From NCBI GenBank assembly GCA_910584595.1, contig CAJUBQ010000001.1, forward strand, positions 1 to 64,000: a stretch of DNA of 64,000 nucleotides, in the 5' to 3' direction. The position numbers were made by a program, and so were the translations under genes. Under the pieces are notes generated by a model. That model did not search any database and was not told the origin of the DNA. It was given only the letters and a program-made list of their open reading frames with translations. This DNA is from an uncultured Eubacterium sp. Its GTDB lineage: Bacteria; Bacillota; Clostridia; Lachnospirales; Lachnospiraceae. Shown piece by piece: positions 9,811 through 18,054 of the stretch (its first letter is position 1; the number at the start of each line of letters is the position of its first letter).

Positions 9811-12297
9811 ATGAATGGAAAGATTTACATGATTATTTTAGATGGTGCAGCTGACAGAAGTATCCCTGAATTAAATGGCTTGACTCCTTTAGAAGCTGCT
9901 AATAAACCTGTCTTGGACAATTTTGCAAAAAATGGACAACAATCTGTCATTACAATTATAGATAAAGATATCTCTCCTGAATCTGATTCTGGGACAATGG
10001 CCCTGTTATCATACAATCCTCTATTGTACTATCCCGGAAGAGGAACACTGGAAGGCATTGGATCCGGAATGGTGTCTGAATATAATTACTTTGCGTCATT
10101 TCGAATTAATTTTGCATGTTATAATTCAGATAAATGTTTTCTTGACCGTAGAACAGCACGCGATTTGACAGATGCAGAACTACAGGAATTAGCAGAAGAA
10201 TTAAGAACAAGCATCTGTTTAGATTCAGAAAAAAAAATAGATTTTCGTTTGCTTGCTTTTGGCAGACACAGAGGCATTTTATGTCTGGTAAGTAATACAT
10301 TAAAGTTATCAGGCAACGTCTCTAATACAGATCCCGGTTTTATAAAAAAAGGATGTTTTAGTATTCCTGTTTCTGACTTTAAAAATATGCCTCTACCGTG
10401 TGTTCCGTTAGATCACACAGACGAGGCTAAGAATACAGCTTATTTTATTAATTTATTTACACAACAAGCTCAGGAGATATTAGAAAAAAGCAAAACAAAC
10501 CTTGCCCGAAAAAATCAAGGGAAAATGCAGGCTAATTGCATATTAGTCCGAGATGGAGGTATTTTACCAGATAAATTACCATCATTTTATGATAAATATC
10601 ATTTAAAATTAGGAATGTTTGGACAACTACCATCGGAAAAAGCAATTGCCGATTTAATAGGTGCAGAATTTAATTATACAAAAGCTCTTGAACTTCAATT
10701 AGATGATATATATCTGACACAAATAGCTCGTGATGTAATACTTAACAAAAATGATGTAGTTTATATTCATTTAAAAGGTCCTGATGAACCGGGACATGAC
10801 CAGGCGCCACATAAAAAGGTACAGGCAATTGAAAAAATAGACAAATATTTTATGAGTGAATTGAAAAAGCACTTATCTCTGGAAGATATGGTAATTGTAA
10901 CTTGTGACCATGCTACTCCTTGTACCTTAGGCATACATTCATCAGATCCGGTTCCTATCTTAATCTGCGGACAATCCGTTGAAGCAGATGGAACCATTTG
11001 TTTTTCTGAAAAAGATGCTGCTCTGGGAAAAGCAAATATTTTTAAAGCAACGGATATTTTTCATTATGTCAGAAATCTATATCTCAATTGTAAAAAAATA
11101 CAAAATATTCGGTTTCGGTATATATTAAATTCTAATGCTGAAAAAGCTTTGGAAGCAGAAGTAGAAATAAATAATGGATATATTGGCAGAGCTTCTGCTC
11201 CATCTGCAATTATTCCAGGAAGACGAGAAGTCAAAGTAACCGAACTAAACAATAAAAAAATATTTGAACAGGAAAAAAATCAATTAAATACTTTTGTACA
11301 AGATAAAATACTAACTCAGAATAAATTAGACAATTTTCTGGGGAAACACAGAAAAAAGTTCGGCTCAGATTTCTGTCTTACAGTATCTTTAGCATTTGCA
11401 AAAGCCATAGCAAAATCAAGACAAATTTATTTATCTGAGTATTTATTTGAATTGATAAATGCAAACCAAAAAATCGTATTTCCCAAAATATTAGTTCCAA
11501 TCTTTTCCGGAGGAATTCATCAGAAAGAAAAAGCAGATACATTCCAACAAATTATGGTCTGCATAAATACGAAAACATTCATGGAAGCCTTTGAAATATC
11601 AAAAAATATCAGTCAGGCAGCAGAAATAAAATTAAAAACATCAGATACTTATTCAGGAATTGCATCTTCCGGTGGATTTTTAACAAAAAGAACTACAACA
11701 CCACAAAAACTGGAAATGCTAAATCAGATTTTGCAAGAGCCTGCCTGTAAAGGAAAAGTTTCAATCGCTGTTGATGTTGCAGCAGAACATTTACAAGAAA
11801 ACGACGGCTATCGGATTGACAATAGCCTGTTAACCCCTAAAGAATTTTATAAAATGATAGAGAATTTTATTCAAAAATTTCATATTTGTTTCATAGAAGA
11901 TCCATTCGACGCAAATGACTTTGAATTATGGAAGTCATTAATAAATAATTATCAAGATAAAATTCAAATTATTGGCGACGACCTTTTTGCGACACAAAAA
12001 GAATACATAGACGCTTCTTTGGCAACAGGCGCTGTTATAAAAATGAATCAGGTGGGAAACTTAACGGATACAATAGCAGCCATTCAAAAATTAAGAAATT
12101 TGGGAATGACAATATGCATATCACATCGTTCACATGAAACAGAAGATGTAACAATGTGTGATTTGGCAATAGCTGCGTCAGCTGAATATATAAAAATCGG
12201 AGGAGTTAAGCGGGGAGAACGCATGATTAAGTATAATCAATTACTTCGTTTAGAAGAAAGATATCATACTTACAAAAGGAGGACTGAAAATGGATGA
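9811..12297 (+). CDS. phosphoglycerate mutase (ApgM type) fused to an enolase-like domain
   Basis: 828 aa, GGGAGG ribosome site. Residues 1-430 are a full cofactor-independent phosphoglycerate mutase of the archaeal type. They carry D11 in LDGAAD, the likely phospho-Ser S58 in PESDSG, GRGTLE, KGPDEPGHD (D325, H329), CDHATP (D366, H367) and HSSDPVP. Residues ~440-828 follow the enolase fold from start to end. Metal ligands are kept (D655, E696 in IEDPFD, D723 in GDDL), as are the Lys and His of the active site (K744 in IKMNQ, H772 in SHRSHETED, K795 in IKIGG, H570 in GGIH). By eye, yeast enolase E168 aligns with Q580, E211 (DEGG) with S620 (SSGG), and the SGASTG loop is altered. So it is probably not an ordinary enolase. 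It may act on a modified 2-phosphoglycerate. Overlaps the next gene by 8 bp. Confidence 0.88.
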   Translation: MNGKIYMIILDGAADRSIPELNGLTPLEAANKPVLDNFAKNGQQSVITIIDKDISPESDSGTMALLSYNPLLYYPGRGTLEGIGSGMVSEYNYFASFRINFACYNSDKCFLDRRTARDLTDAELQELAEELRTSICLDSEKKIDFRLLAFGRHRGILCLVSNTLKLSGNVSNTDPGFIKKGCFSIPVSDFKNMPLPCVPLDHTDEAKNTAYFINLFTQQAQEILEKSKTNLARKNQGKMQANCILVRDGGILPDKLPSFYDKYHLKLGMFGQLPSEKAIADLIGAEFNYTKALELQLDDIYLTQIARDVILNKNDVVYIHLKGPDEPGHDQAPHKKVQAIEKIDKYFMSELKKHLSLEDMVIVTCDHATPCTLGIHSSDPVPILICGQSVEADGTICFSEKDAALGKANIFKATDIFHYVRNLYLNCKKIQNIRFRYILNSNAEKALEAEVEINNGYIGRASAPSAIIPGRREVKVTELNNKKIFEQEKNQLNTFVQDKILTQNKLDNFLGKHRKKFGSDFCLTVSLAFAKAIAKSRQIYLSEYLFELINANQKIVFPKILVPIFSGGIHQKEKADTFQQIMVCINTKTFMEAFEISKNISQAAEIKLKTSDTYSGIASSGGFLTKRTTTPQKLEMLNQILQEPACKGKVSIAVDVAAEHLQENDGYRIDNSLLTPKEFYKMIENFIQKFHICFIEDPFDANDFELWKSLINNYQDKIQIIGDDLFATQKEYIDASLATGAVIKMNQVGNLTDTIAAIQKLRNLGMTICISHRSHETEDVTMCDLAIAASAEYIKIGGVKRGERMIKYNQLLRLEERYHTYKRRTENG

Positions 12298-13018
12298 TGT
12301 TTTACAACTATTTGAGCAATTACCCACAAATGCATACACATATCTGCAGCCCGGGGTAATTCATTATTTTCCGTGGCAACAGGAAAGTCTTGGAAGCGGA
12401 GAAAAAGATGGCATTCACCTGCTCATGGATTATACGCTTAAAAATTTTCATGTCAACAGTGCAGAAATTATATGTTTTGGTAATAATATGTATGGCAAAG
12501 AAGTAAGCAATATTTGGAAAATCTATCCGGAAATTAATATTCGGTTGATGGTTTGTTCTCCATCCGTTGATATTATTACTCAACATGATAAAAAAACGTT
12601 AAATAAAAAAATCAGCAAAGCAATCAAAAATTCAAATACAGCAATCTTTGCATCCGAATCACCTCCTACTCTTCGTTCTTGTATTTTATACGAAAATGGA
12701 AAACCGGTTTTATGCTGTGTTCAATACTATATGATATCCATGTTAGAAGAAAGACTTCCAAGTTTTAAAGGAAGGCAGACGCCATGTATTATGCTTTATC
12801 AAATTGATGATAAGCTTCCCATGAAACAGTATGTAGAATTTTGTGAGTCAGAATTTGAACGGTTGTTTCTGGATAATGAAGCATACTATCCTGTAATCAA
12901 TGAAAAAACTAAAGAAGTTGAAAGATCTGAAACAGAAGATCAAAATCCGACAGAAAAGAAGATGAGGAGATTTTTAGATGAAAGAAGAAAAAATAGAGTT
13001 GGGCGCAGTTTGCGGTAG
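12290..13018 (+). CDS. unknown protein of the mutase-enolase/Roco operon
   Basis: 242 aa, starting inside the previous gene (AAAGGAGG upstream) and overlapping the next by 41 bp, so translation is probably coupled. I do not recognise the family. It looks soluble and alpha/beta: strands EIICFGNN, IRLMVCSP, TAIFASES, RSCILYENG and VLCCVQYYM, then a helical, charged C-terminus (PTEKKMRRF). Cysteines are scattered without a metal motif. Its fixed place between the fusion enzyme and the nucleotidyltransferase suggests a pathway enzyme or an adaptor to the Roco protein. That is context only. Confidence 0.7.
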   Translation: MDDVLQLFEQLPTNAYTYLQPGVIHYFPWQQESLGSGEKDGIHLLMDYTLKNFHVNSAEIICFGNNMYGKEVSNIWKIYPEINIRLMVCSPSVDIITQHDKKTLNKKISKAIKNSNTAIFASESPPTLRSCILYENGKPVLCCVQYYMISMLEERLPSFKGRQTPCIMLYQIDDKLPMKQYVEFCESEFERLFLDNEAYYPVINEKTKEVERSETEDQNPTEKKMRRFLDERRKNRVGRSLR

Positions 13019-13538
13019 ATTTCAAGTATTTCATAAAGATCATTTAAGGTACGTTCTGGGAGCCAAAAGATGCTGCAAGCATCTTTTGGTCGGTATAACT
13101 TCACCGGATCCTTCTGTATCCCCAAAAGAAAACAGTGATGAAAATCGTGGATTAAAAGCATCCAATCCATGCACATACTATGAAAGAATGATGATTATCG
13201 AACAGTCACTTATAGAGTACGGCATTCCTGCAGAAGAATTTCATATCGTCCCTTTTCCGATTGGAAAACCAGAACTTGTAAAATATTACGTTCCCCTCTA
13301 TGCAACATGCTTTTTTACTATTTATGACCAGTGGGGACAGGACAAAATGGAACGTATGCAGCAAGCAGGATATCAGGCGGAAGTTCTGTGGAAAAGCAAC
13401 CAAAAGGGTTTATCTTCCACTTTTATCCGCAAACAAATTGCAGAAGGCAAGGAATGGAAAGAATACGTACCTTCTGCAGCGTATTCTTATATGAAACAGC
13501 ATCAAATAGATAAAAGAATTTTAAAACTCATGTCTTAA
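12978..13538 (+). CDS. NMNAT/cytidylyltransferase-like nucleotidyltransferase
   Basis: 186 aa, GAGGAG upstream. The N-terminus GRFQVFHKDH (H19, H22) is the HxGH-type nucleotide-binding motif of the nucleotidylyltransferase superfamily, and SSTFIR (146-151) is the matching C-terminal ISSTxIR motif. Length and the GRFQxFHxxH form are closest to NadM-type NMN adenylyltransferases. These enzymes join NMP from NTP to a phosphate or phosphonate and release pyrophosphate. Because it follows a mutase-enolase fusion, the acceptor may be a phosphoglycerate- or PEP-like compound rather than NMN. A related cytidylyltransferase acts on phosphonoformate in phosphinothricin biosynthesis, beside mutase- and enolase-like enzymes. 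NAD salvage is the plainer alternative. Confidence 0.8.
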   Translation: MKEEKIELGAVCGRFQVFHKDHLRYVLGAKRCCKHLLVGITSPDPSVSPKENSDENRGLKASNPCTYYERMMIIEQSLIEYGIPAEEFHIVPFPIGKPELVKYYVPLYATCFFTIYDQWGQDKMERMQQAGYQAEVLWKSNQKGLSSTFIRKQIAEGKEWKEYVPSAAYSYMKQHQIDKRILKLMS

Positions 13539-13554
13539 AAGGCGGTGATTCTAA

Positions 13555-16230
13555 TTGGATTATATTAATGAACTAAAAAATGTTTGTACCGGCGCAAATG
13601 GTTTTGTATCCAGAAACAGAAAAATGGGACATAGCATCGAAGAATTAGCTGGTACTGTTGGTCTGCAAATCAGAACTCATGATAATATTAAATGTAAGAT
13701 ATATTTTGGATATGGGGTACCTGATATTTTGGTCGAAAAAATTTTTACTATTCTTCCAAATATCCCTGATTTGAAAAGCCTGGAACTTATAAATATTCCT
13801 TTTATTCCAAAGAAAATAGGAAATATACGGGGATTAAAAATTTTAGGAATTGAGAGTAAATTTATTGATACTTTACCGATCGAAATCAGTCACATTAAAA
13901 CTCTTACAGAATTATCCTTACGTCTGGAAAAAATGTACGAATTTCCAAATTGGATACTACAAATTAAAACTTTAGAAGTCTTGGACTTATTTGGCGCCGG
14001 AGTAAAAGAAATTCCATATGAAATTGACCAACTCGTCAATTTAAAAGTTTTAGATTTATGCGGCACACATTTAGAACAAATTCCTCCTACGATTTTGAAT
14101 TTGAACTTACCATTTATCAATTTTTTTAATGAAATGAAAAATGCAGGAATCTACTTCTGTGATGCTACCTGTACCAAACCTCCGCTAAATATTATCTATG
14201 GAGGAAGGGAACGCTTAGAACTGTATTTTAAAGAAAATCATCATGTCTCACAAAGCGAAGTCCGAGTCATTTTATTGGGATGGCAAGGCAGTGGAAAAAC
14301 AAGCGTAGTAGAAAGAATTAAAGAGTTAGAAGACGGACAACATTATTACAGCAAAGAAAAAAGCTGGACAGAAGGAATCTCTATCAGCGATATTCCATGT
14401 GATAACCAGGGAATTTTGCATGTATGGGATTTTGGAGGTCAGGAAATTATGTTATCTACCCACACGTTATTCCTGCGAGATCATTGTATTTATGTGATTG
14501 TTCTAAATGCCCGACAAGGTGATGAACCTGATCATTGGCTGGATTATGTAAATCAGTATGGGAAAAACTCTACTGTTTTTATTGTGAATAATCACATAGA
14601 TGAGCGAGGCCCATCGGAACTGGACTTTACTAAACTGAAACGAATCTATTCAGATTTAATTAAACCGGAACAAAAAATATGGGAAATTTCATGTGACAAA
14701 CCTGACGAATTTCCACTTAACGATTTCTACAAGCAGCTTTGTAAAGATGCTAAAGAATATTTCAAACACGAAATTCCTGCTGCATGGAATAATCTTAGCC
14801 TGCAATTATCGGACATGAAAAAAAGAGGCAAAAAAGTTAATTACATTACTCATGAAGATTATTTAGAAGCCTGTGAACAATGCAGCATCATAGATGATAA
14901 AGAAAAAGTTGAGGTACTAAAGTGGCTAAATGATATAGGAATCGTTTTTACTTATGGAAATTCTGAAGCAATAGATAGTATGAATGAATTTAAAGTACTT
15001 CGGCCAGCTTGGGTCACAGACGCAATTTATAAGATTATCAATAATACAAAAAGCCAAAACGATAATCATCGTTGTTTGCTTTCTCATGATGAAATACGTC
15101 TGGCATTAAAAACAGGTAAAGCAGAAAATAAAACAGAAAACAGATATAGTGAATTAGAAATAGGTTTTGTTTTAGATGTTATGCGTAAATTTGGTTTGTC
15201 TTTCCGTTCTTCTGACACAACAGAGTTTATCCCTGCCGTAGCTGACAGTAATGAATTAGAGGAAGTAAAATACTGGATTGAAAATGAGGAAGATACAATA
15301 TTAGATATGGCCTATTCATTAATTTCCAAAAATAATTCTGAAGTTCGTGAAAGCAGCATAAATTTAACTCAGTTGTATCAAATCATTATTAAACTGGTTG
15401 CAGAATATAGTGAATTTCCAAATATGTGGAGACGTGGTGCATTATTTTCAAATTTATCCGAATTAAAAGTACTCATATTGTTAGATAATGGCGGAAAGTG
15501 GAATAATGAACTAAGATTAATTATAAAAGGAGATATACAATATAAACAAAAAGCTGCCCAAATTCAATGGAAAATTTTTAGACATATGGAAGAATTTTCA
15601 AAGGAATATAAATTAAATGCGAAAATGCTATTAAAAAACGGTGTAAAAAAGCATTATTTTCCTGTAGAAAATGCCATGAAATCTGTTTTAAATCAAGAAA
15701 AAATATCTTACATTCCTGAATTTGATATGAAAATTGATTTATACAAGGAGATAATTAGTAAAGTAATTCCATATATCGATTACTGGAATATGGAAACTTC
15801 TAAAGAAATCTATGAAGAGGTTAAAAATGGGCAATTGGATTCAGAAAATGCATATAATACAATTTTACAGGAAATTTCTAAATTAGATCAGAAAATCGTT
15901 GATACACGCGAGCAATTAATAACTAAAATATCACAGCAAGATGTTGAAAAAATTCAGCAATATATGCAGGAAATCTATCATTCACCTGAAATACAGGAAT
16001 GGTATCAAAATCTATCTGAAGATGGAAAAATACAAAAAACAGAAATACAAAAAATACAAGATTCCCTGCAAACATTACTTCAAGAACAGAATAATCAGAA
16101 TGGTATAAAAACCAAATTAACACAAGGTTTTAATTACATAGTTTCAAGTGTTTCTTTAGCAACTGCAGATTATGGGAAAATAATGAAATTAATGCAGCTT
16201 ATTTCTAATATAGTAAATGAACATTTCTGA
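13555..16230 (+). CDS. Roco protein: leucine-rich repeats, ROC GTPase and COR domain
   Basis: 891 aa. I use the TTG at 13555, which has GGCGGTGAT upstream and is 16 bp after the previous stop. Residues ~50-200 are leucine-rich repeats (LKSLELINIP, LKILGI, LKVLDLCGT). The ROC GTPase follows, with P-loop GWQGSGKT (242-249), WDFGGQE (291-297; switch II DxxG) and VNNHID as the base-recognition motif. A COR region starts at about 410, with the typical winged-helix end LRPAWVTDAIY. From ~760 the protein is coiled coil and ends in an amphipathic segment (GFNYIVSSVSLA). No TIR, protease or kinase domain is seen, so the output part is unknown. Roco proteins are GTP-driven dimer switches. As the last gene of a biosynthetic-looking operon it may be the sensor or effector of the product. 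Confidence 0.88.
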   Translation: MDYINELKNVCTGANGFVSRNRKMGHSIEELAGTVGLQIRTHDNIKCKIYFGYGVPDILVEKIFTILPNIPDLKSLELINIPFIPKKIGNIRGLKILGIESKFIDTLPIEISHIKTLTELSLRLEKMYEFPNWILQIKTLEVLDLFGAGVKEIPYEIDQLVNLKVLDLCGTHLEQIPPTILNLNLPFINFFNEMKNAGIYFCDATCTKPPLNIIYGGRERLELYFKENHHVSQSEVRVILLGWQGSGKTSVVERIKELEDGQHYYSKEKSWTEGISISDIPCDNQGILHVWDFGGQEIMLSTHTLFLRDHCIYVIVLNARQGDEPDHWLDYVNQYGKNSTVFIVNNHIDERGPSELDFTKLKRIYSDLIKPEQKIWEISCDKPDEFPLNDFYKQLCKDAKEYFKHEIPAAWNNLSLQLSDMKKRGKKVNYITHEDYLEACEQCSIIDDKEKVEVLKWLNDIGIVFTYGNSEAIDSMNEFKVLRPAWVTDAIYKIINNTKSQNDNHRCLLSHDEIRLALKTGKAENKTENRYSELEIGFVLDVMRKFGLSFRSSDTTEFIPAVADSNELEEVKYWIENEEDTILDMAYSLISKNNSEVRESSINLTQLYQIIIKLVAEYSEFPNMWRRGALFSNLSELKVLILLDNGGKWNNELRLIIKGDIQYKQKAAQIQWKIFRHMEEFSKEYKLNAKMLLKNGVKKHYFPVENAMKSVLNQEKISYIPEFDMKIDLYKEIISKVIPYIDYWNMETSKEIYEEVKNGQLDSENAYNTILQEISKLDQKIVDTREQLITKISQQDVEKIQQYMQEIYHSPEIQEWYQNLSEDGKIQKTEIQKIQDSLQTLLQEQNNQNGIKTKLTQGFNYIVSSVSLATADYGKIMKLMQLISNIVNEHF

Positions 16231-16451
16231 TAATTAGTTAATTTAGCATTGAAAGCCTGTGCTGATTCAATATCACTTTACACTGCTGACCTCATTCGTT
16301 ATAAAGACTGTATTAGTAAACAACTGAATCAATCAAGATTGTATCAATGACAAAAGCGGAGGAGAATATAGAGGAAATGGAAATGAGTAAAGAAGAGACT
16401 TACAGAAATTGACGAAATAAAAGAATAACACAACCGTACAATCCACAAAAT
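16231..16451. other. intergenic stretch after the Roco gene
   Basis: About 220 bp without a recognisable gene. A 21-codon reading frame from an ATG near 16347 (MTKAEENIEEMEMSKEETYR) is open and glutamate-rich; it may be a remnant of a longer gene and is not called. Confidence 0.3.
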
Positions 16452-16500
16452 AAGGTGTAAAGTCTATGGAATTGCCAATCTGCTTTACACCTTTTATTTA
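16452..16500 (+). terminator. terminator of the Roco operon
   Basis: AAGGTGTAAAG (16452-16462) and CTTTACACCTT (16483-16493) form an 11-bp perfect stem with a 20-nt loop, followed by TTATTT. It faces the plus-strand Roco operon. Confidence 0.75.
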
Positions 16501-16539
16501 CAGATATTATTGCATAACGAACAACGCCAACTCATATGT

Positions 16540-16855
16540 TCTAAAATATTTTCCCAAATAACGCAATTTAGGTCTTGTTTTTCTCATACAACTGATATAA
16601 AATATAAAAGAAAGTAAGTGGACTGTGAGGAGAATACTTTTAGAATAGATACATAGTCCTGATTCTTGGGATTTTTAATTATTTCAACCAAAGATAAAAC
16701 TATTTTAAATGATACTCTTCTTCTTTCCGCATACTTTTACCTTTGTTTTCATAAAAACCTCCTTCCTTTTTCGAATATCGTGTAATCATAATGATTATCT
16801 GATAATGATATTACACCATATCCAAAAAGTTGTGAGGTTTTGTTAATTTTGTCAC
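16540..16855 (-). repeat. ~300-bp dispersed element, copy 3, with masked-SD short ORF
   Basis: Same order of blocks as the copies at 6790 and 7125. AAAAACCTCC (16753-16762) pairs with GAGGTTTT (16834-16841). Between the arms most of the sequence also folds: CTTTTTGGATAT-GTGTAAT on one side and ATTACAC-ATAT-C-AAAAAG on the other. On the minus strand GGAGG is the ribosome site for 16705-16752 (MKTKVKVCGKKKSII). The TATAAAATATAAAAGAAAG block ends in ATGAGAAAAACAAGA on the minus strand and opens a 26-codon frame. Confidence 0.6.
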
Positions 16856-16877
16856 ATCATTATTTAATTTTTTTAAT

Positions 16878-17435
16878 CTACAGCACTTCAGCAATATCAG
16901 CAAAATTAATAAAAAAATCATTATAAATATTAACTTTTATTGTTGAATCAAAAGAATATGGAACTGCATACATATTCCCTTCGAAATAATTTACGATGAC
17001 AGTCTTACGTCGGTTGTCTACAATCCAGTATTCCCGAACGCCTGCATTTTTATAATAGTACAGTTTGCGTATATAATCATCTGATGGATTCCCGGGAGAA
17101 ACAATTTCTATAATGAAATCCGGAGCTCCATTGCAGCGTTTTCCGTCCAATTTATCCTTATCACATATAATCATGATATCCGGTTGAACGATTGTAAGTG
17201 GGTTATCACTCAATTTTACATCAAATGGAGCTGGAAATACCTGACATCCACGGGCCTTCTTTCGAAGAAAATTTCGGATAATTACGAGCAGCTCAGTAAG
17301 AATTGTCTGATGCAGCTGTGATGGGCTGGCCATGTAATAAATCTGACCATCAAATACTTCTGCCCTGATATTTTCTGGCAATGCTTCATACTGCTCTAAA
17401 GAGATGCTATCCGATGGTTGCTTCAATGCTGGCAT
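16878..17435 (-). CDS. Uma2-family putative endonuclease (PD-(D/E)XK fold)
   Basis: 185 aa, the normal length of the Uma2/DUF820 family. The core is visible: VFDGQIYYM near the start, VQPDIMIICD, then PDFIIEIVSPGNPSDDY-RKLYYY-AGVREYWIVD, which supplies the D-E-x-K residues of a PD-(D/E)XK nuclease. The family is widespread and mostly uncharacterised; nuclease activity is inferred from the fold. It stands alone between copy 3 of the dispersed element and a terminator. Confidence 0.88.
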   Translation of the reverse strand: MPALKQPSDSISLEQYEALPENIRAEVFDGQIYYMASPSQLHQTILTELLVIIRNFLRKKARGCQVFPAPFDVKLSDNPLTIVQPDIMIICDKDKLDGKRCNGAPDFIIEIVSPGNPSDDYIRKLYYYKNAGVREYWIVDNRRKTVIVNYFEGNMYAVPYSFDSTIKVNIYNDFFINFADIAEVL

Positions 17436-17475
17436 AATATACTTCTCCCTTTCATAGAGTGTGTTTAAAATCAGT

Positions 17476-17516
17476 AAAATGCAGCCGTGTTAAATAATTA
17501 ACAACGGCTGCATTTC
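17476..17516 (-). terminator. terminator hairpin between the Uma2 gene and the truncated XRE paralogue
   Basis: AATGCAGCCGT-GTT and AAC-AACGGCTGCATT form a stem of about 14 bp with a short AT loop. In the minus direction it is followed by TTTTACTGATTTT, so it probably ends the transcript of the 59-aa gene upstream. Confidence 0.6.
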
Positions 17517-17597
17517 GCTAAAAATTTTATGTTGCTGTGAATACTATAACTATTAACAGCACATATTTACTCTTGAGCCGCAACTTCTGTCTGATGG

Positions 17598-17777
17598 TCA
17601 AGAACATCTTCTGCCCCAAGTAACAGTAGCTGCTTTTAAAAGACCTCTCATATAAGCCGTAACTAATTTCTGATCGTCCTTTGGCAAAAGATGAAAATCA
17701 GCTATTAACTGCTGATCTGCTACGGTCAGTTGTTTTACTACCGTATTTTCCTCATTTTTTAATTCGTGCTCTCTCAT
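17598..17777 (-). CDS. headless XRE-regulator paralogue, 59 aa
   Basis: Starts at ATG 17777 with AGGAGG upstream. Residues 13-50 (VVKQLTVADQQLIADFHLLP and on to AYMRGLLKA) match the C-terminal half of the XRE regulator at 25157-25549 almost residue for residue, but the helix-turn-helix is absent. The upstream DNA also resembles that of the full gene (CATATGTATAATA, CCAAAAGATGTTAATA). So a deletion removed the DNA-binding domain and left a translatable C-terminal peptide, possibly a remnant or a mini-protein that pairs with the full regulator. Confidence 0.6.
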   Translation of the reverse strand: MREHELKNEENTVVKQLTVADQQLIADFHLLPKDDQKLVTAYMRGLLKAATVTWGRRCS

Positions 17778-17974
17778 TGTGTATCTTTAACCTCCTCATA
17801 TGTATAATACCCTTATATAATAATATATATTATCCATTTCCAAAAGATGTTAATATGTATTATACTTTACAACTCAATTGCGCTATATTCATAATACTTA
17901 TTATTTTAAACTGTAAAAAACTTACGAATCACTCCCAGGTAATTTTTAACACCTCTTTGTCCATGAAAAATTAT

Positions 17975-18002
17975 TTGCTGCAATAAGTAATGATATGATA
18001 AT
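17975..18002 (+). promoter_or_regulatory. candidate promoter of the CDP-alditol gene pair
   Basis: TTGCTG (17975-17980), 16-bp spacer, GATAAT (17997-18002), 52 bp before the start codon of the IspD/TarI-like gene. Confidence 0.4.
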
Positions 18003-18054
18003 ATGATTCATAAGAAAAAATATATACCGAACGACAATCACGGAGGATAAACTT

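Noticed and set aside
16347..16412. 21-codon frame after the Roco gene
   Set aside because: Too short and without support beyond an open frame; may be debris.
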